The notes: generated by a model from the sequence alone, not told the origin. Positions 8,601 to 18,292 are shown, numbered from the stretch's first letter. The stretch: DNA of 64,000 bases from Aureimonas ureilytica DSM 18598 = NBRC 106430 (GCF_000382705.1 NZ_ARQE01000007.1:433-64432), one strand, 5' to 3'. Translations and numbers: made by a program.

Positions 8601-8872
8601 CACGGGTTCGGAGGCTTCGTTGCAAACAGTCGCTCGGATCGCAATGATCCCGTGCCGTTCACGTCACGGGCGACGAACATCTCGAAGAGCCGTGCGATGA
8701 AGCGTGCGTCCGATGTGCTTGCGAGGCTGTCCACCATCGAGCGGAACTGACCTGTCCGGAACATCCGCCGCGTCTCGAACCCCCGCCCCTCGAGCCCTCG
8801 AACCCTCGAATGGCGTTGTGCGCCGTCTTCTGCGATTGGAAACCTCGGACCGGACGGATACGCTGCGTCAGC
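8601..8872 (-). repeat. Dispersed ~270-bp repeat, copy 1 (inverted relative to copy 2)
   Basis: The reverse complement of 38204-38442 aligns by eye with this segment over nearly its full length. The best part, 8807-8872, is about 85% identical, and the rest is more diverged with small gaps. No transposase-like frame or terminal repeats were seen. It starts about 100 bases after the RpiR-type gene and runs directly into a truncated SnoaL-like remnant. Confidence 0.65.
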
Positions 8873-8931
8873 TTGCCGTGCTCGGACACCAGGCGAGGAC
8901 GCTCTCGACGAACGCCCAGCGCGATCGGGTG

Positions 8932-9129
8932 CGGCGCGAGCACGCTTTCGTCCTCGTCACCGAAGGCGACGAGTTGATCGCGCTCGGGCACTATAGCGGA
9001 ACGTACAAAGCGGAGAACGAGAGCATCCGCGCGCCCTTCCTCCATGCCGGGACGGTCCGCGATGAGCGGATCGTCCGGTTCGTCCAGTATATCGACACGG
9101 TCCTTGTCCAGCACGCACTGGAGGCGTGA
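8932..9129 (+). pseudogene. C-terminal fragment of a SnoaL-like/NTF2-fold protein
   Basis: About 65 residues resemble the second half of SnoaL-like NTF2-fold proteins: FVLVTEGDELIALGHYSG, then APFLHAGTVRDERIVRFVQYIDTVLV, the typical closing strands. The first half of the fold is missing. The frame upstream instead reads through the dispersed repeat at 8601-8872, so the remnant appears truncated by whatever event placed the repeat there. SnoaL-like proteins have varied functions, so no role is assigned. It ends with TGA at 9127-9129. Confidence 0.6.
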
Positions 9130-9439
9130 CGGACAGCCAACTCGAATGCCCCAGCTTCCGCATCTTACCGCACGATTCCTCGCGAGCCGGGCGATCGGAT
9201 CGTGCGGCCCCTGCGCAGCCGGTGAGAGGCGAGTAGGCCAGGAAAGCAGGCCCGCTCGGAGCGAGCCTCGCGGCCTTCCGAATGGGGTCGGATCAGTGGT
9301 TCATCCTCGCGAGTTCCAGCACGACGGCTGGAGGCGTGAGTCGGCCCTCTGGTGTTTAGCTGTGAACCAAATCGTCGCAGGAGTGTTTGACTGGGCGAAG
9401 CCGAGCCAATCGCGTCTTGGCCAACATCTGGAATTCCTC
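9130..9439. other. Intergenic, no gene recognised
   Basis: A 310-base stretch before the PRC-barrel gene. It should hold that gene's promoter, but I could not pick out convincing -35/-10 elements. No coding or RNA feature is recognised. Confidence 0.5.
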
Positions 9440-9925
9440 ATGAAGATCGCCTTCCTGACTGCCGCCACCGCACTGTTCGTTGCTTCGTCCGCCATGGCGC
9501 AAACCGCGACGCCTGCCGCGCCGGCAGCCACCACGGCGCCAATGACCGCAACCGCGCCGGCGCCCGGCACGGCCATGGACAACACGGGCGGCATGATGAT
9601 GGGCACCTCGGCGACCGTTGCTCTTAAGTACGTGACGCTGTCCGAGGCCGACATCATGGCCTCGCGCCTCGAGGACCTCGACGTCTACAACAACCAGAAC
9701 GAGGACATCGGCGAGATCGAGGATCTGGTGATCAAGGACGGCAAGACGATCAGCGGCGTCGTCGTCAGCGTCGGCGGCTTCCTCGGCATCGGCGACCGCT
9801 ACGTGCTGCTGGACCCCTCCAGCATCGTCCTCGCCGACCAGAACGGCGAGCTGCGTGCGATGGTGAATACCTCGAAGGAGGAGCTGACCAACGCTCCGGC
9901 GTTCACCTACGAGAACCGCGACTGA
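9440..9925 (+). CDS. Secreted PRC-barrel domain protein
   Basis: A 161-residue exported protein. It has a clear Sec signal peptide (MKIAFLTAATALFVASSAMA|Q), then a low-complexity Ala/Thr/Pro segment with Met/Gly (GGMMMG), then a PRC-barrel domain from about residue 70: ASRLEDLDVYNNQNEDIGEIEDLVIKDG followed by a beta-strand series. Such periplasmic PRC-barrel proteins are common in Rhizobiales, often as stress-related proteins of unknown role. The open frame extends upstream, but ATG 9440 gives the signal peptide. A strong terminator follows, so it is monocistronic. Confidence 0.85.
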   Translation: MKIAFLTAATALFVASSAMAQTATPAAPAATTAPMTATAPAPGTAMDNTGGMMMGTSATVALKYVTLSEADIMASRLEDLDVYNNQNEDIGEIEDLVIKDGKTISGVVVSVGGFLGIGDRYVLLDPSSIVLADQNGELRAMVNTSKEELTNAPAFTYENRD

Positions 9926-9948
9926 TCCTCTCCGGAGGTTTCGCGATC

Positions 9949-9978
9949 GGCGGCGTCCAATCGGGCGCCGCCTTTTTT
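9949..9978 (+). terminator. Rho-independent terminator after the PRC-barrel gene
   Basis: A perfect 7-bp stem, GGCGGCG (9949-9955) and CGCCGCC (9966-9972), is followed directly by six T residues (9973-9978). It lies 23 bases after the stop codon of the PRC-barrel gene. Confidence 0.9.
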
Positions 9979-10097
9979 GTAGGTGACGAGGAGCGGCGCA
10001 TGGTTCTGGAGAGTTGGTCGGGCCTCCTCGGGGTCCCCGATGTCGGGCCGTCGGCCTTACCCGAGGAGGCGCTCGTCCTCCGCGCGGACGCGGCCTG

Positions 10098-11228
10098 ATG
10101 TCTCGGATCGTCTGGCGCATGGTCCGCATCGCCCTTCTCGCGGTCTCCGTTCTCGGGCTGGCCGCGACCGCGATACCCCTCGTTCCCACCGACACATGGT
10201 GGATCCGCTTTCTCGACTACCCCCGCCTCCAGGTCGCCATCGTCATGCTGGCCCTTCTCGTGGCGGTCCTCGTCGCGCCCGGCCGGACAGGAACGACGTG
10301 GCTGGCAGCCGCGTGCTCGCTCGTCGCGATCGCCTGGAACGCGGTGCTGCTCGGACCCTATCTCGCCCCGATGGTCGCCCCCTGGCCCACGCCCGAGGTC
10401 GAGGCGGGCCGGTGTCCGGCCGACCGTCGCCTGCGCGTCCTCTCGGTGAACGTGCAGATGGGCAACCACCAGGACCGTCGCCTCTTAGAGATGGTCCGGC
10501 GCGTCGATCCCGACATCGCCTGGTTCCAGGAGACCAATGCGTGGTGGGAGGCGGAACTGGCGCCGCTGTCCGACACGATGCCGCACGGCGTCGCCGAGAC
10601 GCAGGACAACTATTACGGCATCCACCTGTTCTCGCGCCTCCCGCTGGAAGATGTGGAGGTTCGGTACCTCACGAACTCCCGGAACCCGTCGGCCTTCGCG
10701 ACGGCGACGCTGCCCTCCGGCGACAAGGCGAGGCTCTACGCCATCCACCCCCGCCCGCCGCAGGTCGGGCAGAGCACGGCTGAGCGAGACGGGCAGATGA
10801 TGGCGGTCGCGCTGGAGGCCCACGACGACACCCTGCCTCACGTCGTGATGGGCGACATGAACAGCGTCCCCTGGGAGGAGATCGCCGCGCGCCTTCAGCA
10901 TATCGGCGGCTTTCGCGACCCGCGCGTGGGGCGAGGTCTGTTCGTGACCTGGAACGCGAACCGGACGCTCCTGAAGTGGCCGCTCGACCACGTGCTGCCG
11001 GGACCGCGCTGGACGCTGGCGAGGCTCGAGGTGTTGCCGGAGTTCGGATCGGACCATCTGCCGCTGCTGGCGGAACTGTGCCTCGGACCGGAGCCGTCGG
11101 AACGCCGGACCGTCACACCCGCCGAATTGGCGGCAGCGCGGCAAACGGTCGAGCGGGGTCAGGGCAAGGCCGTCCAGCGCGGGGCGTCGGAACCGTTGGG
11201 CGCTGAAGGGCCGGAGGGCGATGACTGA
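10098..11228 (+). CDS. Membrane-anchored endonuclease/exonuclease/phosphatase-family protein
   Basis: A 376-residue protein. The first ~95 residues hold three hydrophobic helices, as in the EEP proteins often annotated YafD-like membrane members. The catalytic domain from ~residue 110 shows the family signatures in order: RVLSVNVQMGN, WFQETN with the metal-binding Glu, GDMNSVPW, and SDHLPLL with the Asp-His pair. ATG 10098 was chosen over the TTG at 10014, which adds an Arg/Gly-rich tract without similarity. A polar C-terminal tail of about 40 residues is not conserved. It probably hydrolyses phosphodiester or phosphate-ester bonds at the periplasmic face. No operon partner is evident. Confidence 0.85.
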   Translation: MSRIVWRMVRIALLAVSVLGLAATAIPLVPTDTWWIRFLDYPRLQVAIVMLALLVAVLVAPGRTGTTWLAAACSLVAIAWNAVLLGPYLAPMVAPWPTPEVEAGRCPADRRLRVLSVNVQMGNHQDRRLLEMVRRVDPDIAWFQETNAWWEAELAPLSDTMPHGVAETQDNYYGIHLFSRLPLEDVEVRYLTNSRNPSAFATATLPSGDKARLYAIHPRPPQVGQSTAERDGQMMAVALEAHDDTLPHVVMGDMNSVPWEEIAARLQHIGGFRDPRVGRGLFVTWNANRTLLKWPLDHVLPGPRWTLARLEVLPEFGSDHLPLLAELCLGPEPSERRTVTPAELAAARQTVERGQGKAVQRGASEPLGAEGPEGDD

Positions 11229-11412
11229 GGCGCGCCTTGAATGAAGGGTCAGTCTAGCGGCGAGGTCCGCTTCTTTCCGATCTCGCTTCGAAGCCGGCTC
11301 GCGCCGAACCGGCAGCGGGCGGCTTTATCCAAAAGGCTGGCTGAAAGCCCACAACCGCCTTTCCAGGCAGCCGGGGCCTTCAGGCCTGGGAAGACGGACA
11401 CCGGCAAGCGAC

Positions 11413-11429
11413 CCATCCGCTATCGACCC
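11413..11429 (+). repeat. 17-bp dispersed intergenic repeat core, copy A
   Basis: CCATCCGCTATCGACCC occurs identically here, at 52452-52468 and at 61336-61352, all on the plus strand and in regions without intact genes. A diverged version (CCCATCGGTTTTCGACCC) is at 37376-37393. Flanking bases share a looser pattern of A/G-rich sequence ending in AAGCG about ten bases upstream. Confidence 0.7.
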
Positions 11430-11450
11430 TTGCTCGTCGTTCCACGCCTT

Positions 11451-12218
11451 TCAGCTCTCAACCCGGGAGCGGACATAGGGTTTTCCCACTCGGACAGGTC
11501 GCTCTCTCCGGTTCGTTTCGGACTGGCGGGTCGAGAGCAGGCGCTTGGGAACGCCCCGTTCGCCCTGGGGCGCGGGGTCCTTGCGGATGATGGCGGCACC
11601 CGCGCCCAGGGCCGCCAGCTTGCCCCGGGCCATGTCGCGCGACAGCGGCGCCATCCCGCAGTTCGTCGCGGGGATGAGCTTGTCCGCGTCCACGAACCGG
11701 AGCGCCGTGCGCAGGGTATCGGCGACCTCTTCCGGCGTTTCGATCGCGTCGGTCGCCACGTCGATCGCGCCCACCATCACCTTCTTGCCCTGGATGAGCT
11801 CGATCAGGTCCATCGGCACGCGCGAGTTCCGGCATTCGAGTGAGACAATGTCGATCCCGGACTTGCGGAGGTTGGGGAAGGCCTTCTCGTAGTGCCGCCA
11901 TTCCGCGCCGAGGGTCTTCTTCCAGTCGGTGTTGGCCTTGATGCCGTAGCTGTAGCAGATGTGGACGGAGGTCTCGGCCTTGAGCCCTTCGGCCGCCCGT
12001 TCGAGGGCTGCCATCCCCCAGTCGTTCGCCTCGTCGAAGAAGACGTTGAACGTCGGCTCGTCGAACTGGACGATATCGACGCCGACGGCCTCGGGGCCCT
12101 CTTTGCCGATTCCCTGCCCTCTTCGCGACCATGGTGGCGCCGCCCGGACCCGTTTGGCGACGAGGCGGCGGAACGAGGTAAAATGATCCCCATCCTCGAG
12201 CGCGAATGAGATCTCCAT
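11451..12218 (-). pseudogene. Truncated cobalamin-independent methionine synthase-like (MetE C-terminal type)
   Basis: Residues ~45-210 of this 255-codon frame match the C-terminal half of the short MetE-like proteins (COG0620 type), which transfer a methyl group to a thiol. Zinc-ligand segments are present: SVHICYSYG, SLECRNSRVPMD and ATNCGMAPLS, as is VDIVQFDEPTFNVF. The N-terminal ~150 residues of a normal ~340-residue protein are absent; before GVDIVQ there are only about 40 unrelated residues. The last ~42 codons (11454-11579) also run past the normal end of the family. Truncated at both ends and beside repeat copy A, it is most likely a remnant. It ends up next to a sulfur-compound gene cluster, which may or may not be coincidence. 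Confidence 0.7.
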
Positions 12219-12352
12219 TCGTTGTCGCCGATCAATACATGAAAATAATGTACTGATCAGGTTCCGGCGATCTCGATGGCCCTCCGCCCGCCGAACCTCT
12301 CCGCCCTGAAGCGCGGACTCCGCTTCAGCCTGCGAACGGAAGGTTCTTCCTC

Positions 12353-13696
12353 ATGACGCACACGCGCATCACCCTCGGTCTCATGCTGCACGGAGCGGGC
12401 GGCAACATGAACTCCTGGCGTCATCCGGCCGGTCCGGCGGACGCCAGCGTGAACCTGCCCTTCTATGTCGAGCAGACCCGGCGCGCCGAGGCGGCGGGCT
12501 TTGCCTTCGTCTTCGTGGCCGACGGGCTCTATATCAACGAGAAATCCATCCCGCATTTTCTCAACCGGTTCGAACCGCTCACCATCCTGTCGGCGCTGGC
12601 GACGGCGACGACGCGCATCGGCCTCGCGGGAACGGTCTCGACCTCCTATAGCGACCCGTTCACGGTGGCCCGGCAATTCGCCTCGCTGGACCTCATCTCC
12701 GGCGGGCGCGCGGGCTGGAACGTGGTGACGACGCCGCTCGAAGGGTCGGGCCGCAATTACGGCCGCCCCCATCCCGAGCACGCGCTGCGCTACCAGATCG
12801 CCGACGAATATCTGGAGGTGACGCAGGGGCTCTGGGATTCCTGGGACGACGACGCGTTCAAGCGGGATCGCGAGAGCGGCCGCTTCTTCGATCGCGACAA
12901 GCTGCACCGGCTGGATCACAAGGGTCGCTTCTTCCAGGTCGAGGGGCCGCTGAACATCCAGCGCTCGGCGCAGGGCCAGACGGTCATCTTCCAGGCGGGC
13001 TCCTCCGAGGACGGCGTCAGCCTCGCCGGCAAATATGCCGACGCCGTGTTCACCCATTCGCCCTCGCTGGAGGAAACCCGCGCCTTCCGCGCCCAGGTGC
13101 GCGCCAGCGCCGTAGCGCATGGGCGCGCCTCGGCCGACGTAAAGGTGCTGCCGGGCATTCATCCGATCGTCGGCGCGACGCGCGAGGAGGCGGAGCGCAA
13201 ATACGAGATCATCCGCGATCTCGTCTCGCTGGAGGACGCGCTCGCCTATCTCGGCCGCTTCTTCGACCATCACGATTTCACGCAATACGACCCGGACGCC
13301 GCTTTCCCCGACCTCGGCGATCTCGGCGCCAACAGCTTTCGCTCCACCACGGACCGGATCAAGCGCGATGCCCGCGAAAAGGGGCAGACGCTGCGCGAGG
13401 CCGCTTTGTCTGCCGCGACACCCCGGCCGAATTTCCTCGGCTCGGGAGAGGAGGTCGCCGAGACGATCATCCACTGGATCGAGGCCGGCGCGGCCGATGG
13501 CTTCATCGTCGGCTTCCCGGTGTCGGCGGAGGGGCTCGACGATTTCGATCGCCATGTGATCCCGGTTCTGGAAGCGCGCGGCGTCTATGACCGCGCCCTG
13601 CCGGAAACGACGCTGCGCGGCAATCTCGGCCTGCCCTTCAAGCCGAGCCGTCATGCCGCCGCCGATGCGCCGACGGCGTCGCGGGCCTCGGCATGA
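12353..13696 (+). CDS. cmoJ: NtaA/DmoA-type flavin monooxygenase (CmoJ-like)
   Basis: A 447-residue FMNH2-dependent monooxygenase of the bacterial luciferase-like NtaA/SnaA/DszA/DmoA group. Visible family features are [13 protein letters not shown] near the N terminus, [40 protein letters not shown], and [12 protein letters not shown] followed by NYGR. These are the hallmark blocks of the long monooxygenases that cleave C-S, C-N or sulfonate bonds. The length is close to that of Bacillus CmoJ/YtnJ. It is the first gene of a coupled operon, and the next gene overlaps its stop by ATGA. With the deacylase, acetyltransferases and cystine-type ABC transporter it points to oxidative cleavage of an N-acetylated S-substituted cysteine. 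An external flavin reductase would be needed and is not encoded here. Confidence 0.85.
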   Translation: MTHTRITLGLMLHGAGGNMNSWRHPAGPADASVNLPFYVEQTRRAEAAGFAFVFVADGLYINEKSIPHFLNRFEPLTILSALATATTRIGLAGTVSTSYSDPFTVARQFASLDLISGGRAGWNVVTTPLEGSGRNYGRPHPEHALRYQIADEYLEVTQGLWDSWDDDAFKRDRESGRFFDRDKLHRLDHKGRFFQVEGPLNIQRSAQGQTVIFQAGSSEDGVSLAGKYADAVFTHSPSLEETRAFRAQVRASAVAHGRASADVKVLPGIHPIVGATREEAERKYEIIRDLVSLEDALAYLGRFFDHHDFTQYDPDAAFPDLGDLGANSFRSTTDRIKRDAREKGQTLREAALSAATPRPNFLGSGEEVAETIIHWIEAGAADGFIVGFPVSAEGLDDFDRHVIPVLEARGVYDRALPETTLRGNLGLPFKPSRHAAADAPTASRASA

Positions 13697-14892
13697 GCGG
13701 CTCGCGCCCAGGAGGCGAGGCAGCGCGGCGATCGATCGCGCGCCATGCGGGGGAATTCGTGGTGCTGCGCCGCGATCTCCACCAGCATCCCGAACTCGCC
13801 TTTGCCGAGGAACGAACGTCCCGGATCGTCGCCTCGCTTCTGGAAAGCTGGGGCTACGAGGTGACGCGGGGGCTCGGTGGCACGGGCGTCGTCGGCACGC
13901 TGCGCCGGGGCAACGGGCCGCGCGCGCTGGGACTGCGCGCCGACATGGACGCGCTGCCCATCGCCGAGGAAACCGGCCTGCCCCATGCCAGCCGGACGGC
14001 CGGGGCCATGCATGCCTGCGGGCATGACGGGCACACGGCGATCCTTCTCGCCGCCGCGCGCTATCTGGCGGTGGAGGGCGGCTTTTCCGGCACGCTGCAT
14101 CTCATCTTCCAGCCGGCCGAGGAAATCGGCCAGGGCGCGCGCCGGTTGATCGCCGACGGCCTGTTCGACCGCTTCCCCTGCGATGCGGTCTTCGGCCTGC
14201 ACAATTGGCCGGGCGTTTCCGCAGGGCGTTTCGGTTTCGTGGCCGGGCCGGCCATGGCCTCGGTGGACTGGGCGCGCATCCGCGTGGCGGGCCGGGGCGG
14301 GCATGGCGCCGAGCCGCATTCGGCCGTCGATCCCGTGGTGGCGGCCGCCCATATCGTCACCGGCCTCCAGACCATCGTCTCGCGCAACGCCGCGCCGCTG
14401 GATCTCGCCATCGTCACGGTCGGCTCCATCCACGGCGGCTCGGCGGCCAATGTCATTCCCGACAGGGTGGACCTGACGCTGACGACCCGCGCCTTCCGTC
14501 CCGAGATCCGGCAGCTTCTCGAAAAGCGCGTGAAGACGGTGGCGACGCTTCAGGCCGAAAGCTTCGGGGCGCTGGCCGATATCGAATGGAAGGAGGGCTT
14601 TCCGAGCGTCGTGAACCACCGGCGCGAAACCGATCTCGCCCGCAGTGTCGCGCTCGACCTCTTCGGCGAGGCGGGCGTGGAGCCGGACTTCGCCCCGCGC
14701 ACGGCCAGCGAGGATTTCGCCTTCCTGCTGCAGGAGCGGCCGGGCAGCTATTTCTTCGTTGGCAATGGCGACAGCGCCCCGCTCCACAGCCCCCGCTACG
14801 ACTTCAACGACGCCTTGATCGAGCCCGCCGCGACCTATTGGGCGGCGCTGGCCGAAACCTTTCTCGTATCCCCGGAGACCCCGCATGGCTGA
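13693..14892 (+). CDS. M20-family amidohydrolase / N-acyl-amino-acid deacylase (SndA/HipO-like)
   Basis: A 399-residue M20D metallopeptidase-like deacylase. Metal-site segments are in the right order: [46 protein letters not shown] (Cys/His ligands), [15 protein letters not shown] (Glu pair), FGLHNWPG, the dimerisation-lid segment [16 protein letters not shown], and TASEDFAF near the C terminus. Relatives hydrolyse N-acyl amino acids such as hippurate, IAA-amino acids or N-acetylcysteine. It overlaps the monooxygenase gene by four bases and the acetyltransferase gene by eight, so translation is coupled. In this cluster it would release the free amino acid from the N-acetylated product after C-S cleavage. 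Confidence 0.88.
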   Translation: MSGSRPGGEAARRSIARHAGEFVVLRRDLHQHPELAFAEERTSRIVASLLESWGYEVTRGLGGTGVVGTLRRGNGPRALGLRADMDALPIAEETGLPHASRTAGAMHACGHDGHTAILLAAARYLAVEGGFSGTLHLIFQPAEEIGQGARRLIADGLFDRFPCDAVFGLHNWPGVSAGRFGFVAGPAMASVDWARIRVAGRGGHGAEPHSAVDPVVAAAHIVTGLQTIVSRNAAPLDLAIVTVGSIHGGSAANVIPDRVDLTLTTRAFRPEIRQLLEKRVKTVATLQAESFGALADIEWKEGFPSVVNHRRETDLARSVALDLFGEAGVEPDFAPRTASEDFAFLLQERPGSYFFVGNGDSAPLHSPRYDFNDALIEPAATYWAALAETFLVSPETPHG

Positions 14893-15439
14893 CCGCATCG
14901 TCCAGACCACGCCGCTCGACCCGCGCGCCGCGCCGCTGATCGAGGATCTGATTCGCGAATATGACAGCCGCTACGGCACCTATTTCGACGCGGAAGGCGC
15001 GCGAGCGGAATTGAACCGCTACCCGGCCGAACTCTTCGTTCCGCCCCACGGCAATTTCATCCTCGTGCTGCGCGGGGGCGAGACGATCGCCGGCGGCGCG
15101 TTCAAGCGCTACGACGCCGGGACCGCCGAGGTGAAGCGCATGTGGACGCGGCCCGACCTGCGCCGCCAGGGGCTGGCAGCCCGCGTTCTCGCCGAGCTGG
15201 AACGCCTCGCCGCCGCCCAGGGCTACGGCCGCATCTATCTCACCACCGGCTTCCGCCAGCCAGAAGCCGTGCAGCTCTATCTGTCGCTCGGCTACGGCGC
15301 CCTGTTCGACACGAAGGCCAATCCCGAGACCTATCAGCGCCTGCCGTTCGAGAAGGTTCTTCGGCCGAGCGCTGCCGCCGGTCTTGCCGCTTTGGCGCAA
15401 GCCGCTCCCTCTCGGGACCTCGGAGGGCTTGCCCGATGA
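14885..15439 (+). CDS. GNAT-family N-acetyltransferase (first paralogue)
   Basis: A 184-residue GNAT protein. The acetyl-CoA-binding motif A is visible as KRMWTRPDLRRQGLAARVLAELERLAA, with the Q/RxxGxG/A-like loop RRQGLA, followed by a beta-strand/helix pair ending YLTTGFRQPEAVQLYLSLGYGALF. A second paralogue with the same FRQPEAV..YLSLGY block lies at 20306-20935 in the same cluster. N-acetylation of the imported S-substituted amino acid is the likely role, by analogy with SnaA/YtmI. The 3' end overlaps the transporter gene by ATGA. The final ~20 residues are Ala-rich and not conserved. Confidence 0.85.
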   Translation: MADRIVQTTPLDPRAAPLIEDLIREYDSRYGTYFDAEGARAELNRYPAELFVPPHGNFILVLRGGETIAGGAFKRYDAGTAEVKRMWTRPDLRRQGLAARVLAELERLAAAQGYGRIYLTTGFRQPEAVQLYLSLGYGALFDTKANPETYQRLPFEKVLRPSAAAGLAALAQAAPSRDLGGLAR

Positions 15440-17196
15440 GCCTCTCCGCTTCCTTCGACGCGGCGCTTGGCCGTTCCGCCAAGGGCGGGCGCGCAGAGGC
15501 CCCGACGCGCTTTCGCATCGTGCCCGCGCGCCACCCGCTGCGCGCGGTCGGCACGCTCGCCGCCCTTCTTCTCGTCGCCGCCGTGCTCCAGTCCACGCTC
15601 ACCAATCCGCGCTGGGGTTGGGACGTGTTCGCGCAATGGTTCTTCGCCGAGCCGGTTCTGGTCGGCCTTGGCCGCACGTTTCTTCTCACCCTCATCGGCA
15701 CGCTGTTGGGCTTCGGGCTCGGCACGCTTCTGGCGCTCGCCCGCGTCTCGGGCTCGCCGGCGATCTCGGCCGTCTCCTTCGCCTATGTCTGGGTGTTCCG
15801 CTCGATCCCGCTGATCGTGCTGCTGCTGCTTCTCAACAATCTCGGCTATCTCTACGAGACGCTGCGCCTCGGCGTGCCCTATACCGACATCACCTTCGCC
15901 TCCTGGTCCACGACGCAGCTCATCACGCCCTTCGCGGCGGCGGTGATCGGGCTGACGCTGAATCAGGGCGCCTATTCCGCCGAAGTCATTCGCGGGGGCA
16001 TTCTCTCGGTCGACCAGGGCCAGACGGAGGCCGCCGCCGCCCTCGGCCTGCCGCGCGGGCATCAGGCCCGGCGCATCGTCCTGCCGCAGGCCATGCGCTC
16101 CATCCTGCCGGGGGCGTTCAACCAGATCATCGGTCTGGCGAAGGGCACCTCGCAGGTCTACATCATCGCCCTGCCGGAACTCTTCTACACGGTGCAGGTG
16201 ATCTATCGCCGCAACCTGGAGGTGATCCCGCTCCTGATGGTGGCGACGGTCTGGTACTTCATCATCCTGACCGCGCTGTCGCTCATCCAGCGCGTGGTGG
16301 AGCGGCACTATGCCAAGGGCGCCCTTCGCAACCCGCCGCCTTCGATCCTGAGCCGGCTCTGGCCGACGCGCGCTGGCACCCCCGCTTCCGCCGAGAGCGG
16401 TGCCGTTCCCGCTCGGTGGACGAGCCGAAGCGATGTCGGCGGGGAAATCGAAATCCGCCACGCGCGCAAGAGCTTCGGCGAGGTCGCGGTTCTGAAGGAC
16501 GTGTCGCTTCGCATGGAGCCGGGCAGCGTGACCGTCATTCTCGGCCAATCGGGCTCGGGCAAGTCCACGCTCCTGCGCACGATCAACCATCTGGAGCGGC
16601 TGGACGACGGGATCGTGACGCTGGACGGCTCGCTGATCGGCTACCGCCGCGACGGCGACACGCTTTACGAACTGCCGGAAAAGGAGGTGCTGAAGCGCCG
16701 CGTCGATGTCGGCATGGTGTTTCAGGGCTTCAATCTCTTCCCCCATCTCACCGCGCTCGAAAACGTCATCGAGGCACCGATGGCGGCGCAGGGCCTCCCC
16801 CGCGCCGAGGCCGAGGCCCTCGGCCGCGAGCTTCTGGCCCGTGTCGGGCTCGGTGCCAAGGCCGACGCCTATCCCCGCCAGCTTTCGGGCGGCCAGCAGC
16901 AGCGTGTCGCCATCGCCCGTGCGCTCGCCTTGCGGCCCAAGGTTCTCCTGTTCGACGAGCCGACCTCGGCGCTCGACCCCGAACTCGTCGGCGAAGTGCT
17001 GGCCGTCATCCGCGAACTCGCCCGCTCCGGCACGACGCTCGTGATCGTGACGCACGAGATCGGCTTTGCCCGTGAGGTCGCCGACCGCGTGGTCTTCATG
17101 GATGGCGGCGAAGTGCTCGAAGTCGGCCCGCCGGCTCAGGTCCTCGGCGCGCCCCAGCATCCCCGCACCCGAGACTTCCTCGCCAAGGTGCTGTGA
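15436..17196 (+). CDS. Amino-acid ABC transporter permease fused to its ATPase
   Basis: A 586-residue fusion protein. Residues ~30-290 are a HisM/TcyL-type permease with about five helices and the EAA loop ([29 protein letters not shown]). Residues ~335-586 form the ATPase, with Walker [10 protein letters not shown] (~residue 371), signature LSGGQQQR, Walker [14 protein letters not shown] and the switch His in VTHEIG. These domains are separate proteins in most polar amino-acid importers, although fused versions are known in Rhizobiales. Only one permease type is present, so a homodimer would form the channel. ATG 15436 overlaps the preceding TGA. Two binding-protein genes follow. Confidence 0.92.
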   Translation: MSLSASFDAALGRSAKGGRAEAPTRFRIVPARHPLRAVGTLAALLLVAAVLQSTLTNPRWGWDVFAQWFFAEPVLVGLGRTFLLTLIGTLLGFGLGTLLALARVSGSPAISAVSFAYVWVFRSIPLIVLLLLLNNLGYLYETLRLGVPYTDITFASWSTTQLITPFAAAVIGLTLNQGAYSAEVIRGGILSVDQGQTEAAAALGLPRGHQARRIVLPQAMRSILPGAFNQIIGLAKGTSQVYIIALPELFYTVQVIYRRNLEVIPLLMVATVWYFIILTALSLIQRVVERHYAKGALRNPPPSILSRLWPTRAGTPASAESGAVPARWTSRSDVGGEIEIRHARKSFGEVAVLKDVSLRMEPGSVTVILGQSGSGKSTLLRTINHLERLDDGIVTLDGSLIGYRRDGDTLYELPEKEVLKRRVDVGMVFQGFNLFPHLTALENVIEAPMAAQGLPRAEAEALGRELLARVGLGAKADAYPRQLSGGQQQRVAIARALALRPKVLLFDEPTSALDPELVGEVLAVIRELARSGTTLVIVTHEIGFAREVADRVVFMDGGEVLEVGPPAQVLGAPQHPRTRDFLAKVL

Positions 17197-17282
17197 ACGC
17201 CCGGTGGCGGCCGGGGGGCCTACCGCCCCGCCGCCAACTCCCGCCCTTTCCCCTCCCACCGCTCAACCCAAGGAGACACGCT

Positions 17283-18221
17283 GTGCCTTCATTGCTTCCG
17301 CGCGCCCTTTCGGCGCTCGTTCTCGCCGCCTCGCTCGGGCTCGCCACCGCCGCCTTGGCTCAGCCCGTGGCGGTCGATCTCGACCCCGCGCAGCCGGGCC
17401 GCATCCGGGCCGAGCCCGTTCCCGCCGCGATCGCGCTCCTGCCGAAAGACCTCAAGCTCGTCACCCCGGGCACGCTCTCCGTCGCGACCAGCCCCGGCCA
17501 GTTGCCCTTCTCGGTCTATGCCAGCGACACCAAGACGCCCGTCGGCGGCGAGCCCGATCTGGCGCAGCTCGTCGCCGACAGTCTGGGCCTCAAGCTCGCC
17601 ATCGAGGGCGTCGCCTGGGCCGACTGGCCGCTCGGCCTCACCTCCGGCAAATACGACGCCGTGATCAGCAACGTGACGGTGACGGAAGCGCGCAAGGAGA
17701 AGTTCGACTTCTCGACCTATCGCAACGACCTTCTCGGCTTCTACGTGCCGCTGGACAGCAAGATCCAGAAAATCGAGAAGCCCGAGGATGTCGCCGGGCT
17801 GAAGGTCGCCGTGTCGTCCGGCACGAACCAGGAACAGATCCTTCTCGGCTGGGTCAAGGCCAACGAAGCGAAGGGCCTGAAGCCGACCGAAGTGGTCTAT
17901 TTCGATGACGATGCCGTGCGCCAGCTCGCGCTTCAGTCGGGCCGGATCGACGCCTATCTTGGGCCGAACTCCACCTCCGCCTATCTGTCGGCGCGCGACG
18001 GCAAGACCCGGCTCGTGGGCAACTTCTCCGGCGGCTGGCCCGAGACGGCCGAAATCGCCGTCGCCACCCGGAAGGGCGCAGGTCTGGCGGAGGCGATCAC
18101 CGCCGCGATCAATGCGCAGATCGAGAACGGCAACTACGCCAAGGTCCTGGCGCGCTGGAACCTGTCGTCCGAAGCGATCGAACACTCGCGCACCAACCCT
18201 GCCGGCTTGCCGAAGAGCTGA
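17283..18221 (+). CDS. Polar amino-acid ABC transporter substrate-binding protein, copy 1 (TcyJ/K-like)
   Basis: A 312-residue family 3 solute-binding protein starting at GTG 17283; AAGGAGA at 17270-17276 supports this start. The signal peptide ends near ATAALAQ. Ligand-site landmarks are EPDLAQLVADSLGLKL, SGKYDAVISNVTVTEARKEKFDFS and SSGTNQEQ. It is a tandem paralogue of the next gene, sharing WADWPLGL, SGKYDAVISNV and RKEKFDFSTYR. Two binding proteins for one permease is also the TcyJ/TcyK arrangement of the Bacillus cystine/S-compound importer. It probably captures an S-substituted cysteine or cystine-like ligand in the periplasm. Confidence 0.88.
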   Translation: MPSLLPRALSALVLAASLGLATAALAQPVAVDLDPAQPGRIRAEPVPAAIALLPKDLKLVTPGTLSVATSPGQLPFSVYASDTKTPVGGEPDLAQLVADSLGLKLAIEGVAWADWPLGLTSGKYDAVISNVTVTEARKEKFDFSTYRNDLLGFYVPLDSKIQKIEKPEDVAGLKVAVSSGTNQEQILLGWVKANEAKGLKPTEVVYFDDDAVRQLALQSGRIDAYLGPNSTSAYLSARDGKTRLVGNFSGGWPETAEIAVATRKGAGLAEAITAAINAQIENGNYAKVLARWNLSSEAIEHSRTNPAGLPKS

Positions 18222-18231
18222 GCCCGCGCCC

Positions 18232-18257
18232 CCGCGCCGGTTTTCGCGCCGGCGCGG
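18232..18257 (+). other. Intercistronic GC-rich stem-loop between the two binding-protein genes
   Basis: A perfect 9-bp stem, CCGCGCCGG (18232-18240) and CCGGCGCGG (18249-18257), with an 8-base loop. There is no T-run, so it is more likely an mRNA-stabilising or attenuating element than a full terminator. Confidence 0.6.
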
Positions 18258-18292
18258 CCTTCCACTCGGTCTCAAACTGGAGCTTCCCCTCG

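Noticed and set aside
12305-12335. Small hairpin (TGAAGCG/CGCTTCA) before the CmoJ-like gene, considered as a riboswitch or attenuator
   Set aside because: Only a 7-bp stem, no T-run and no match to SAM-II or other sulfur-related riboswitch consensus that I could see.
15334-17259. A 641-codon minus-strand frame opposite the permease-ATPase fusion
   Set aside because: Low-complexity Arg/Asp/Glu/His translation and complete overlap with a gene carrying Walker motifs; an artefact of high GC.
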